From positions 1-64,000 of the forward strand of contig CAIOKO010000039.1 in assembly GCA_903858935.1 (NCBI GenBank): 64,000 bases of DNA, in the 5' to 3' direction. Positions 52,802 to 60,860 of the stretch are shown here, one piece after another. Below the pieces are notes generated by a model, which had not been told where the DNA came from, did no database searches, and saw only the letters and a program-made list of their open reading frames with translations. A program made the position numbers and the translations under genes. Each line of letters opens with the position of its first letter. The stretch's first letter is position 1. Source of the stretch: an uncultured Schlesneria sp. GTDB lineage: Bacteria > Planctomycetota > Planctomycetia > Planctomycetales > Planctomycetaceae.

Positions 52802-54241
52802 TTAAAGTGAAGCCAGCAAAGAGTTAATCTTCTGGACTTCAATTTCGGACAAGTGGGAGATTGGTTCCGTTCCCCCCACAAATCCCCCCACTAATGGGGG
52901 TTTGTCTCCGGCGGAAAGTTTCTGCCGCACCTCTGCCGCCGCAGATTGTGCAGAGCGCATGGCACCATAAAACTTCTGCGTGGTCGCAAAGTCTGCGTGC
53001 CGCATCACCACCATCAGCGTTTCCGCTGAAACGCCCGCGTTAATTAGCCTCAGGGCACAGCCCCGACGCAAATCGTGGGCACTCGCATATTTCACCCGGC
53101 TTTTTTTCCGTTCGTCCGCCTGTCGTACGACAACTTTGGCTTCCTTGCCAATCTTTGCAATCACTCGACTGACATGTTCTTTCGTCAGTCGTTCGACCGA
53201 CCGGCAGACGATACCTGGGGAACGCCAGTTGCCCGGCATCCGCAGTTCGTATTCCACCGGTCGCGGATTCACGACCCAGCCCGTTCGTTCACCTTCGGGA
53301 ACGGTCTCCAGCAGCGCTCGCAGATCCGGCAGCATAGGAATTTCCTGATGCACGCCATTCTTCTGCGTGGACGGAACAACAAGAGTTGGATGTTGCCCCT
53401 GTCGTTCCGGCCAGACTGGATAGATATGTCGGTCATCGTCCCAACAGAAATCCATCACGTCCCCAATACGGAAGCCACTCCCCCACAGAACGCGGAGAGT
53501 GAACTGCCATGATTGAGCGCTGCCTGCTCCTACCACTTGCGGAGTCGTTGCGAGCATCCGCTCGAATTCTTCCACAGTGATCGGACGCCCCTTCATGACG
53601 TCGTCCACGTCCAACTTCTGAAGTTGCGGAACGCGGTCGAGCCAATCGTGAGCATGACAGTATCGTACGAACGCCATCACAGCCCCCAGCATACTGTTGA
53701 CCGTGTTGGGTGAACGCGTGTCATAACGACATTCGTCCCCAGCGAGCAACCGCTCTTGAAGATACTCCAGCATCTCCAGGTTGCAGCACTCACGAACAAA
53801 TATCCCTCCGTCGCATCCTTGCTCCCGGAAGTAGTCAGCGAAAATCCTTTCCGCCAGTTGCAAACGTGACAACGCGTGCGTGAGTGATGCCTTTCGAAGG
53901 CGGCTCGCACGATGCTGACGAAAGCGATCATAGGCATCGTCCCACGTTTTGCCACGGTTTTCGTCAGCGCTATGTGGGTCCGTTTGCTTCTTTGGAACCA
54001 GAGATGCGGGTTGTTCGACGATCGCACCATCTGACGCGACGTATTCACCGTTGAGCAATCGCTTCTGACATTCCCGTTGAATCCGCCGAGCCTCACGCTG
54101 GTCTCGCGTCCCACAGTTCTTTCGCACCCGCTGGCAGCGGATTGGGCAATAGAACTTAAGCACGTAGCCATTCTTGTCCGACGCCTGGAGCGGTCGATTG
54201 GGGTACAGTTGAATATTGCCGATTTCGGGCTTCCTCGACAT
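52802..54241 (-). CDS. int: Tyrosine-type site-specific integrase
   Basis: A 479-residue recombinase. The N-terminal arm-binding and SAM-like core-binding parts cover residues about 1-210. In the catalytic domain all six key positions are visible: Arg 258 (GSGFRIGDVMDF), Lys 294 (STQKNG), His 389 and Arg 392 (SAHDLRRG), His 415 (MRHADFATT) and Tyr 425 (QKFYGAM). It should be active as read. The C-terminus (LVGGFVGGTEPI) is glycine-rich. The stop codon lies next to the tRNA-like att site. The excisionase-like gene is 31 bases upstream. Confidence 0.95.
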   Translation of the reverse strand: MSRKPEIGNIQLYPNRPLQASDKNGYVLKFYCPIRCQRVRKNCGTRDQREARRIQRECQKRLLNGEYVASDGAIVEQPASLVPKKQTDPHSADENRGKTWDDAYDRFRQHRASRLRKASLTHALSRLQLAERIFADYFREQGCDGGIFVRECCNLEMLEYLQERLLAGDECRYDTRSPNTVNSMLGAVMAFVRYCHAHDWLDRVPQLQKLDVDDVMKGRPITVEEFERMLATTPQVVGAGSAQSWQFTLRVLWGSGFRIGDVMDFCWDDDRHIYPVWPERQGQHPTLVVPSTQKNGVHQEIPMLPDLRALLETVPEGERTGWVVNPRPVEYELRMPGNWRSPGIVCRSVERLTKEHVSRVIAKIGKEAKVVVRQADERKKSRVKYASAHDLRRGCALRLINAGVSAETLMVVMRHADFATTQKFYGAMRSAQSAAAEVRQKLSAGDKPPLVGGFVGGTEPISHLSEIEVQKINSLLASL

Positions 54242-54272
54242 AGAGGAGTCCTTTCAATTCTCAGAGGATTAA

Positions 54273-54488
54273 TCATGTTTCTGGCTTTCTTTCTGCGTTC
54301 CTCGAAAAATGCTCGATGAGATCCTTGCCAGTCACCCAACGCGTGTGACCCACGATCATGTAGGGCAAGCCCTCGTCGAGCATCTTATCCCAAACTTTCT
54401 GAGAAACACCCAGACGCCGCAAAAATTCTTGCTTGCTGTACGCTTCGTGTTCACAAATTGTTCCGACAGTCTCTTGATGGTGTCGCAT
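54273..54488 (-). CDS. Excisionase-like helix-turn-helix protein
   Basis: A 71-residue protein started at MRHHQETVGT (54488); the frame is open to 54632 without family features. The sequence YSKQEFLRRLGVSQKVWDKM, LDEGLPYMIVGHTRWVTGKD and LIEHF fits a MerR/AlpA-type excisionase fold that binds DNA with a winged helix. It is placed directly before the integrase gene, as is usual for a directionality factor. Confidence 0.78.
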   Translation of the reverse strand: MRHHQETVGTICEHEAYSKQEFLRRLGVSQKVWDKMLDEGLPYMIVGHTRWVTGKDLIEHFSRNAERKPET

Positions 54489-54595
54489 GGCAATTCCTTT
54501 CGCATACAACAAACAATGATTTCCGAAGCTGGATTGAAATTCCCGCCCCTGTCCAAGGCTCGTTTTGCACTCTTGTCCGCCGACAACACTTAACC

Positions 54596-55897
54596 TCAAA
54601 ACGGGACTTCGTTTAAGTCGGCGGATGTCCAATCTGCCGGCATTTCCGGCAACTGCAATGCCTCTTCGTCTACGCCACAGACGTCAAGGACAGAAGGCAG
54701 CGGACTGTCTCGGACTTCGCGGATTGAGAGATCCGCTGGGATCATCCAACCAGCAGGGATCGGCCCTCGTGCTGGTGTTGACTGCGTTATCACCCCTCGT
54801 TCGAGGAGTTCCGCCAGGTGCTCGCGCACCGTACGTTCGCTCATGTTCATTGACTGGGCTAATTTCTTGGCGGTGTGCTCACCTGTGAACGTTCTGACTC
54901 GGGCCACAAACCGCTTTAATGCCTCTGCCGGTTTCCGGCCCAGGCTTTGGCCGAACACTTCATCAAGCAGAATCCGCGCTAGGAAGTAATCTTCCGGCTG
55001 TGCCACGATGCACCCCTTTTCATCACGTTCCCGCTGGTATTGATGCAAGAGTGCAATGGTCTCGATCATGCTCGCCATGTGGCCAAATGATCGTCGTACT
55101 TCCAAGGGTTCCTTAGGGAACAACGCCGCCAGTCGATTAGCAAAAGGAATCACCGCTTGAAGTGGAGCGAGGCAGCGGTGGAGACACTTGAACTCTTCCC
55201 GCACCTCGCCCCGGCGTTCGCTACTCATTTCACCCGACGATCGTTTAGCGTGCGCTGCCAGGATTTTCTCCGTCTGTTCTGGCCGCTCATCTGAGTGAAG
55301 GACCAGGCACCGATTTGCATCCTCTTCGAAGACTTCTGGTGCCGTCGTCGATTCCACATACGCGATCGGCCCCTTCCGGTGAACTGTCACCGACCGAGGC
55401 CCTTCGCCATCGGAGATTGTTACCACCTTCACTAATTCACCGGCAGAGATCATTTCCCGCAACGCTTTTGTTGTTTGGGCCGTCTCATCGTTTTGTCGTC
55501 GTGGGCGTTCCCCCGCGACGACGAACTTGTGCTCAAGCTCACCCGTTGGCAGGTAATAGAGTGCATTCTGTGTGATCTCGGTGGCCGACAAAATTGCTTC
55601 TGCCGGGAACAACTTTGCGACTTGTTCAATCACATACGATTTCCCCGAAGCGGACGGCCCTTGAACGATGACCGACAACGGACGGTCTAACAGTCTCGAC
55701 GTTCCTGTGAGATAGATCGTCAAAGCGAGCAATCGCTCACCTGCAACGCCCGCCTCTTCGATGCTGTTCACGACCCAACGCAGCAAGTTAGGTGACTTGA
55801 GCGTCAATTCCATTTTTGCCCGCACGTATTCCGGCATTTCAGCCAGTAATTCTTCCCGCGTCTTTCGAATTATCTTTTCTTCAAGCAAGAAACTCAT
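54596..55897 (-). CDS. P-loop ATPase with C-terminal winged helix (element replication helicase-like)
   Basis: A 433-residue protein. Walker A is GPSASGKS (residues 80-87). VVAGERPRRQND and SAGELVKVVTISDGEGPRSV resemble the primase-helicase ATPases of mobile elements; a clear Walker B is not visible to me. Residues about 330-385 form a winged helix (HTAKKLAQSMNMSERTVREH, LAELLERGVI). There is no TOPRIM or AEP primase domain, so it is the helicase/ATPase part only. Its ATG overlaps the stop of the Rep gene by four bases, so translation is coupled. Confidence 0.8.
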   Translation of the reverse strand: MSFLLEEKIIRKTREELLAEMPEYVRAKMELTLKSPNLLRWVVNSIEEAGVAGERLLALTIYLTGTSRLLDRPLSVIVQGPSASGKSYVIEQVAKLFPAEAILSATEITQNALYYLPTGELEHKFVVAGERPRRQNDETAQTTKALREMISAGELVKVVTISDGEGPRSVTVHRKGPIAYVESTTAPEVFEEDANRCLVLHSDERPEQTEKILAAHAKRSSGEMSSERRGEVREEFKCLHRCLAPLQAVIPFANRLAALFPKEPLEVRRSFGHMASMIETIALLHQYQRERDEKGCIVAQPEDYFLARILLDEVFGQSLGRKPAEALKRFVARVRTFTGEHTAKKLAQSMNMSERTVREHLAELLERGVITQSTPARGPIPAGWMIPADLSIREVRDSPLPSVLDVCGVDEEALQLPEMPADWTSADLNEVPF

Positions 55898-56811
55898 GCG
55901 GCCTCCTTCTTGGCGGGAATGCCGAGTTCAATCGCCTTTCGCTGCACTTCTTGCTTGAACTGGCGGCCCTTCATCTCTTCGCCAATTTCGTTTTCGAGTT
56001 GCCGCCAGGCGTCACCAAAGTCATCAATCCCGTTGCGTGCAGCCAATCCGATGAGAGATGCAGCAACTCGCTTCACCAAGAACGATGTATCCATTGCAGG
56101 CACCGACGCCGCACGCCTGATTCGCTCATCAAAGATGCCGAACCTTTCTGCACACTCTTGAATCATACGCCAGATCGGAAGCACCGTGCGGCGAGTCGCG
56201 TTCTCGTTGTCCTGCTGTCGCAATGAGAACCATTCTTCGGTCAGATAGCGCCAAACTCGACCTTGCTTCTCGCTCAAATCGTTCAGGGAGTTAATCCCGA
56301 ATCCTTTCAACGCTGTGCGGCGTAACTGAAACTCACACCGCCACACGTCGACATTTTCGGTGATTTGCCATAGCGGAAGAAACCATGTCTTTCCGCTCGC
56401 TTCAATTTCTACGGACTTGTCGTAAACACGAAGCATGATCTCCGCACCTGGTTGTCCTTGATAGAACGTACGCAAATCATCGCTTCCGAGGTGAATCCTC
56501 CGATCTTTACTTCGACACACTGCATGACGCCGTAGAAACTCATCCGTCAAGCCGCCGGGAATTAGCATATCGACGCACAGGTCACATCGGTTGATGCGTT
56601 CCTCTCTCACCACTCCTTCAGCCAGTGCAGCCAACTTGCTCCGCACGTGGTCAATAGCGGCCCTCGGTCCTTTCGCCCATAGAAGCTGCGCGCTCACCGA
56701 GACGAACACATTCGGAGTATCGCCGATCGGCCCTCCGGTGCGAGACAGGTACAACTGAAAGTCAGGGAACTGAACATGGAATGGGAAATTCGGCTTCCCA
56801 CTGGCAAGCAC
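55894..56811 (-). CDS. Replication initiator (Rep_trans-like), C-terminal part after an in-frame stop
   Basis: A 305-residue frame that opens with GTG directly after the TAG ending the preceding frame, in the same reading phase. It shows Rep_trans-type features: KPNFPFHVQFPDFQLYLSR, INRCDLCVDMLIPG, EIMLRVYDKSVEIEASGKTW and VDVWRCEFQLRRTALKGFGI. Such proteins nick DNA to start rolling-circle replication; the catalytic tyrosine may be that of RVYDK or one elsewhere, which I cannot decide. It is probably the larger part of one protein with the frame at 56812-57246. Function depends on suppression of the stop or internal initiation. It is coupled to the ATPase gene. Confidence 0.75.
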   Translation of the reverse strand: MLASGKPNFPFHVQFPDFQLYLSRTGGPIGDTPNVFVSVSAQLLWAKGPRAAIDHVRSKLAALAEGVVREERINRCDLCVDMLIPGGLTDEFLRRHAVCRSKDRRIHLGSDDLRTFYQGQPGAEIMLRVYDKSVEIEASGKTWFLPLWQITENVDVWRCEFQLRRTALKGFGINSLNDLSEKQGRVWRYLTEEWFSLRQQDNENATRRTVLPIWRMIQECAERFGIFDERIRRAASVPAMDTSFLVKRVAASLIGLAARNGIDDFGDAWRQLENEIGEEMKGRQFKQEVQRKAIELGIPAKKEAA

Positions 56812-57246
56812 CTAGCAGCGTCCATCACCCGCGACTTGACCACCGTTTCGGGACGCTTTCCGTTTCAATTCTCCGAGCTTCGCCACGATTCGCGGCCAAT
56901 CTTCGGCGAATTCGACGTATAGGTTTACATCCAGCGTATCGACCCCCGACAAAAGAACTCTTGTCCCCTTATCGCCTATCTGAACTAATTGATCGCTCTC
57001 TACTGAACTATAAACTTTCCCCTTTAAATCCTTCTTCCCCCCTACTGAAACTTTAGGGGGGCGTGTTACAAATAACGCCCCCCGATCAAATGCGACGGTC
57101 GCCGGTTCGCCCGCGTATCCGCGGCTCCCGGCGACCTCTGCATTTGTTGCATTCGATACGCTTCCATGGTTATTGCTGTCGTCAGCAGTGACCGCAGATG
57201 CGACATTCGCCGGATGTGGCGCACCCAGGGACGTAGAATCGTCCAT
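56812..57246 (-). CDS. Replication initiator (Rep_trans-like), N-terminal part
   Basis: A 144-residue frame ending in TAG. The first 75 residues are of low complexity. Then comes LLSGVDTLDVNLYVEFAEDW and PRIVAKLGELKRKA, which match the N-terminal strand-helix of planctomycete Rep_trans proteins (GxDTLDxxLYVxWxxxWP). The codon after TAG continues in the same frame into the next ORF (VLASGKPNFPFHVQF), exactly where the family sequence should go on. This is therefore one gene with a single nonsense codon, either a recent mutation or a read-through site. Confidence 0.7.
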   Translation of the reverse strand: MDDSTSLGAPHPANVASAVTADDSNNHGSVSNATNAEVAGSRGYAGEPATVAFDRGALFVTRPPKVSVGGKKDLKGKVYSSVESDQLVQIGDKGTRVLLSGVDTLDVNLYVEFAEDWPRIVAKLGELKRKASRNGGQVAGDGRC

Positions 57247-58172
57247 AAAGAAACTCCCTTTTGTGCAATAGACGCCCTTGCCTAACTGGATTGATCCAGT
57301 AGATTTGCCGTCGTTCCGTGATTCGGTGGTGCACTTGGGGAGTGGTGGGTGAGTTTTTTAGGTTGGGCCGGTTATTTTATTTTTGGGTACCATCGATTCT
57401 TTCTCGACGGCGAAATTTTTTATTCGGTTTGGCCCGGTGTGTAGTTTTAATGTGTTGTTAAAGTGTGTGCTTGTTTTTTATATTGGAACGTTCGGCATTC
57501 AATTCGACGCTTCGCCTTCCGATTGGTGTCCTTCACCAAATCGGCACCCTTGTTGACTTGCGATTGCTCTCCCGTGGACCGTCCAAGGGCATACATCGAG
57601 CAGAAGCCGCTTTAGGGATGCGGACAACGTTGACCTATTTGGAATATCGTGAAGTGTTCGATGCGACCTACAGACATTCTTTTGGACTAATTATTTTTTC
57701 CATAATGTTAGCCTTTTCCTAAAATCCCTCATTTCTGGTCTCGCTTCGGGCGTGCCCCTGGCGGGTCGGGCTCTCCGCTACGATGAAGACATCTCCGCTG
57801 CGATCCCTCACGCAAATGCACCTTGCACGACGAGGCCGCTTGTCTGACCGTCTTCGTCCGTCGCGGCCAGGGAACCCCACACGAGCCCTAACCGCGACGG
57901 ACGAAGACGGCAGATCGAAACCGGCAGACATCGCCGTTCATTCAGCTCAATTCGGATGGCTTCGCCGCTGAAGAGTTGTTTCAAAGGCCCTTCCGCTTGG
58001 GCCCAAATCCGGCAGCCTTGACGGATTCCCAATATGATATTGGCCAATGATTTTTGGCTTCGGCCAGAAATGTCAATGAAGGGTATTCAGGCCTTTAAGT
58101 CAGGGCTTCGTGACATGGCTTCCCGTCACAGTGACCCTAGGAATTGGCTAACAACGATGGAAAGGTGATTTC
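57247..58172. other. Gene-poor region to the right of the element core
   Basis: About 900 bases with no convincing gene. An AT- and T-rich stretch at 57340-57480 follows the rep start and could hold its promoter or an origin. At 57848-57866 and 57892-57910 lie two perfect 19-base arms (CCGTCTTCGTCCGTCGCGG and its complement) around 25 bases. A plus-strand frame at 57465-57722 is open but shows no family features. Confidence 0.4.
57848..57910. repeat. Perfect 19-base inverted repeat
   Basis: CCGTCTTCGTCCGTCGCGG and its exact complement are 25 bases apart. The arms are GC-rich and no T-run follows on either side, so a simple terminator is unlikely. It may be a REP-like unit or a protein-binding site of the element. 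Confidence 0.65.
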
Positions 58173-58337
58173 TCATCGGCTGATTTTCAGATTTGGCAGC
58201 GATTCTTGGAGTTCGTTTATCCCGCATCAGTAGTTTGTGTATCCCCTGACGAAAGCATGACGATGTTTTTGAGTCCGCCGAGTTCTTTCAATCCAATATC
58301 CGTGATCTGGTTGTTGTCAAGGTAAAGCGAATCACTT
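58173..58337 (-). pseudogene. C-terminal remnant of a leucine-rich-repeat protein gene
   Basis: On the minus strand one frame reads SDSLYLDNNQITDIGLKELG then GLKNIVMLSSGDTQTTDAG and a stop. After a shift of frame it continues as ELQESLPNLKISR and a stop. The LxLxNNxITDxGLKxLxxLKNL pattern and the ending ELQxxLPNxKISR are the normal end of planctomycete LRR proteins. A frameshift has separated the last repeat. The upstream part of the gene is absent. Confidence 0.65.
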
Positions 58338-58350
58338 CAGGACATTTCCG

Positions 58351-58692
58351 GTGGGGGTGCTTTGTATACGGATAACAACACACCCATCTGGACCGGGGAA
58401 CATCGGTCAAATAAGATGCAATCCAGGATGGCGTCGCACCGCAGTTGGCCCAAGCGACACGGAGGATCCGACCAGATTTATAAACATGGCTCGCGGGATC
58501 AATTGGAGATGGAGGTGGAGCGGATTTGATCTCGGCCAACTCAATGACTCCGAACCTCAGGAGTCGACTAGGCTAGGCTGGTGGTTAATTCCACATTGGT
58601 TCATGACCCTTCCGCTGACGCTGCTCTCGACGTATTCGCTACTCAGCACGCCGCGAAGTGTGAAGCCGACATCAGATTTTCAGACCACATAG
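58351..58692 (+). pseudogene. Remnant of a small membrane protein gene (relative of the 10914-11438 protein)
   Basis: From about 58486 the frame reads MARGINWRWRWSGFDLGQLN, then STRLGWWLIPHWFMTLPLTL and LSTYSLLSTPRSVKP. The WWxIPxWxxxLPLTLLSxxLLLSTP part resembles the second membrane segment of the intact protein at 10914-11438. The first membrane segment expected upstream is missing and the bases there give no family sequence. It could be a short real gene, but a truncated copy is more likely. Confidence 0.5.
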
Positions 58693-58735
58693 CCGTGGTG
58701 AGTCAGGTATATCATTCCCCTTTTTTTCGGCCATC

Positions 58736-59464
58736 TCAATTGTTATCCGGCATCTTCGACTGGGCTTCGTTGCCGATGTCCTCAATAACCATCTCGATTT
58801 CCTTCGAAAAATTCAGTTTGTCGTCGTTTTCATCGTTTTTGATTCGAAAACAAGCAAAGGAAAAGACAGGCGCAGTGATTGGATCAAACCAGGCAGTGGA
58901 CTCCTCAATCTGTGCGCGAGTCGTGATTGCCGTCTTGTCCGTTCTTGTCCGCGCCTCTGAAATCGACAAGCGTCCTTTTTGATAATCGACATTACGCGCT
59001 TTGTCCAGACGTTCTGTTTTCTGCCACCTACCGGGAAAAAACCTCAGAAGGTTGCTGTTTGATTTGATTTCTTGCCCAAGTTTTATCGCTCGCACATCGA
59101 AGTCACCGTTTTTAAACCAGCCACGCTTGAGACCTCCGAGCGGCTTTTCACTTTCGAGCAAATCCTTTTCAGGGATGAGAATCTTATACAATGAAATTCT
59201 CTCTTTATTTTCCAGTGACCAAACACGGTTCAGTTCGACCCATCGGCATTTCTCGCCATCTTCAGTTCTGGTGCCTACGAGAGAACACGTCATTTTTTCC
59301 GTATATTCTCCTCGGAACACCCCATTGACTTCCGTCTTCTCATTCCATGAATATCTGATCCACCAACCGTCGTCGGGTAGCTTTGCGGTTTGATCTTCCG
59401 CGTTAGTGTTCAGATCATAAACCCAAGTAATCAGGAAAAGAGAAATGGCAACACGAACATTCAT
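58736..59464 (-). CDS. Exported hypothetical protein
   Basis: A 242-residue protein with signal peptide MNVRVAISLFLITWVYDLNT. The mature part begins DGWWIRYSWNEKTEVNGVFR and contains CSLVGTRTEDGEKCRWVELN; it appears beta-rich, with KILIPEKDLLESEKPLGGLK in the middle and a charged end. I recall similar lone secreted proteins from planctomycetes but know no function. Base composition is more AT-rich than that of the flanking chromosomal genes, in line with the accessory setting. Confidence 0.65.
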   Translation of the reverse strand: MNVRVAISLFLITWVYDLNTNAEDQTAKLPDDGWWIRYSWNEKTEVNGVFRGEYTEKMTCSLVGTRTEDGEKCRWVELNRVWSLENKERISLYKILIPEKDLLESEKPLGGLKRGWFKNGDFDVRAIKLGQEIKSNSNLLRFFPGRWQKTERLDKARNVDYQKGRLSISEARTRTDKTAITTRAQIEESTAWFDPITAPVFSFACFRIKNDENDDKLNFSKEIEMVIEDIGNEAQSKMPDNN

Positions 59465-59487
59465 GGATCGGTTCCTTCAACTCAACG

Positions 59488-59691
59488 TTATTCGTTGTTG
59501 TCTTCGAGGAGAATTGTTAGTAAACCCTTAGCGCTCCCTGCCTTTCGGGGTTTGCGTAGCGGTGGTTCTTCGGCCTGCAAACGGGCAATCGGCTGATGAT
59601 TGCGAGCAATCACCAGGAACTCACCCGATGCCAAGTGATCGATCAGTTCCGGCAAATTGGCCTGAGCCTCTTCGAGAGTCACAGTTGTCAT
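59488..59691 (-). CDS. Phd/YefM-type antitoxin without adjacent toxin
   Basis: A 67-residue protein with the Phd-like DNA-binding fold: TVTLEEAQANLPELIDHLAS, GEFLVIARNHQPIARLQAEE, then RKPRKAGSAKGLLTIL. In VapB/Phd partners of PIN toxins the chain normally ends in a longer acidic toxin-binding tail after AKGLxT; here it stops soon after with LEDNNE, so the tail may be cut. No PIN, Doc or RelE gene follows. A hypothetical exported protein gene is next on this strand. Confidence 0.75.
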   Translation of the reverse strand: MTTVTLEEAQANLPELIDHLASGEFLVIARNHQPIARLQAEEPPLRKPRKAGSAKGLLTILLEDNNE

Positions 59692-59722
59692 TTTTCAATC
59701 ACTTTCTGACCAACGAGGCCAA

Positions 59723-59923
59723 TCAATCACGCAACTCACGCGTATATTTCACGGCGACATCCACCGTCCCGACCCTCTTTCTTGTCTCCTCACGCATGAA
59801 ATCCATCCGCTCCCACGACTTCCTCATTTCTTCGGGGTCACGAGGTTCGCCCCTCATCAACTTGGCGATGAGTTCATCGACCTGTTGTTTCGTGACTTCG
59901 GTGGTGATGGATTCTGTGGACAT
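59723..59923 (-). CDS. Small antitoxin-like protein
   Basis: A 66-residue, highly charged helical protein: TTEVTKQQVDELIAKLMRGE, PRDPEEMRKSWERMDFMREE, TRKRVGTVDVAVKYTRELRD. The pattern RDPExxxxxxERxDxxREExRKRxGxxDVAVxxxRExRD is found in small proteins often encoded just before PIN toxins. Here a Phd-type antitoxin follows after 31 bases and no toxin. The role as antitoxin is inferred from this resemblance only. Confidence 0.55.
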   Translation of the reverse strand: MSTESITTEVTKQQVDELIAKLMRGEPRDPEEMRKSWERMDFMREETRKRVGTVDVAVKYTRELRD

Positions 59924-60003
59924 GTATCGATTGTCGGCAGACTTGGCGCGAACGTCAACTGAAATCTGCCACGTCTACAATCCGCCTGAAACTGACGTCA
60001 ATG

Positions 60004-60042
60004 GGGACGGTCTCCGAACTTTGCAAGTTCGGAGACCGTCCC
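60004..60042. repeat. Perfect 18-base hairpin (GGGACGGTCTCCGAACTT)
   Basis: GGGACGGTCTCCGAACTT and its exact complement are separated by TGC only. The GGGACGGTCTC core resembles, in style, the GGGGACAGGT and GGGTCTGACCC elements of this window and is likely another REP family. It lies five bases from the end of an integrase remnant. Confidence 0.7.
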
Positions 60043-60046
60043 GTTG

Positions 60047-60178
60047 TTAATTTGCGAGTGCCTTTTCTTCCCAATGACCGATTTCGACGCCGACATCATG
60101 CTTCGGCCCTCCCCCCATTAATCCCCCCACTAATGCACGAAAGCTGCGTTTTAGCAACGTCTTGTCGAAGCGTAGTCA
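60047..60178 (-). pseudogene. Possible C-terminal remnant of a second integrase
   Basis: On the minus strand a short frame reads LRFDKTLLKRSFRALVGGLM then GGGPKHDVGVEIGHWEEKAL and AN before a stop. The LVGGLMGG part and its DNA (GCATTAGTGGGGGGATTA) match the end of the intact integrase here (LVGGFVGGTEPISHLSEIEV), and both DNAs share AATCCCCCCACTAATG. The catalytic domain is absent. Similarity is short, so this is a tentative reading. Confidence 0.4.
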
Positions 60179-60182
60179 AAAA

Positions 60183-60209
60183 GAAAACCCCTGCAAAACA
60201 GGGGTTTTC
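60183..60209. terminator. Intrinsic terminator hairpin
   Basis: GAAAACCCCTG and CAGGGGTTTTC pair perfectly around CAAAA, giving an 11-base stem flanked by A- and T-rich ends. It could work in both directions. It lies between an antitoxin-like gene (60348-60629) and the integrase remnant. Confidence 0.65.
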
Positions 60210-60347
60210 TCAAGCATTCGGAACGCGTTGGGAAAGCGAACAAGTCTTCGGAACCGATCCGTACATTCCGACTTCGCCACTGCTGAAACAAAAGGTCGGC
60301 TTCCGGTGCCTATGAAAGGACGATGATTTGTCGAAATGCCGTTAGTG

Positions 60348-60629
60348 TTAACTCAATTCTAGCCGCTGGGCATCACGTTGGCTGTAGATTTCGTTGCAGA
60401 TGTCATTGAGCACGGGATCATCGCGAAAGATGCCTGATAATGCCGCCACGCCACCCGGCCGAACTTCAAGATCGATCAGTTCGCCTGCAGCGATCTTTTC
60501 GGCCAATTCGCGTTCAAGTGCAGCGATAGCTTCGCCGCGCGAGGCGCGGACAGCATGCAATGTTGATGATCCCAACAAGCTGGCGTTGAACTGCCCGTTC
60601 GATTCTTCAACAAGAACGGTCACTGTCAT
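60348..60629 (-). CDS. Small antitoxin-like protein (HicB-like N-terminus)
   Basis: A 93-residue protein started at MTVTVLVEES (60629); the frame is open to 60713 without family features. The first half (NGQFNASLLGSSTLHAVRAS, RGEAIAALERELAEKIAAGE) resembles the strand-helix fold of HicB-type antitoxins. The end (FRDDPVLNDICNEIYSQRDA) is like small proteins encoded just before VapC toxins in planctomycetes and cyanobacteria. No toxin gene follows: the next 300 bases hold a terminator and an integrase remnant. Confidence 0.6.
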   Translation of the reverse strand: MTVTVLVEESNGQFNASLLGSSTLHAVRASRGEAIAALERELAEKIAAGELIDLEVRPGGVAALSGIFRDDPVLNDICNEIYSQRDAQRLELS

Positions 60630-60860
60630 CGACCTGACCCTTTCATCCGCGCCGCATGTGATAACACACTTGAATTTAAGGATTCGAGTTATGTTCCGAA
60701 ATTCCGATCGCACTTAGTGTAACAAACTCGTTCGATTCAAAACAATTGCGGTTCACGTTTCCTGTTGAAGCGATTAGCCCGTGACCGGCGAATACGCCCG
60801 TGTTTCGTCAACGCAATGGAAACGAAGTCTGTCCTCAGCCACCAGCCATGTGTTTGAGCA

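Larger units (their letters stand above)
52755..57246. mobile_element. Integrated genetic element (integrase, HTH, ATPase, Rep)
   Basis: Five minus-strand frames follow each other with gaps of at most about 110 bases and several overlaps: split Rep, P-loop ATPase, excisionase-like HTH, tyrosine recombinase. They end at a tRNA 3'-half att sequence. Gene order and content fit a plasmid-like integrative element related to those found in other planctomycetes. No conjugation or capsid genes are seen. The left boundary is supported by the att site and the cut VapC gene. The right boundary is not found; it could be anywhere up to the integrase remnant near 60.1 kb. Confidence 0.7.

Noticed and set aside
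57465-57722. An 85-codon plus-strand frame near the element
   Set aside because: No signal, domain or composition typical of a gene; probably chance in a decayed region.
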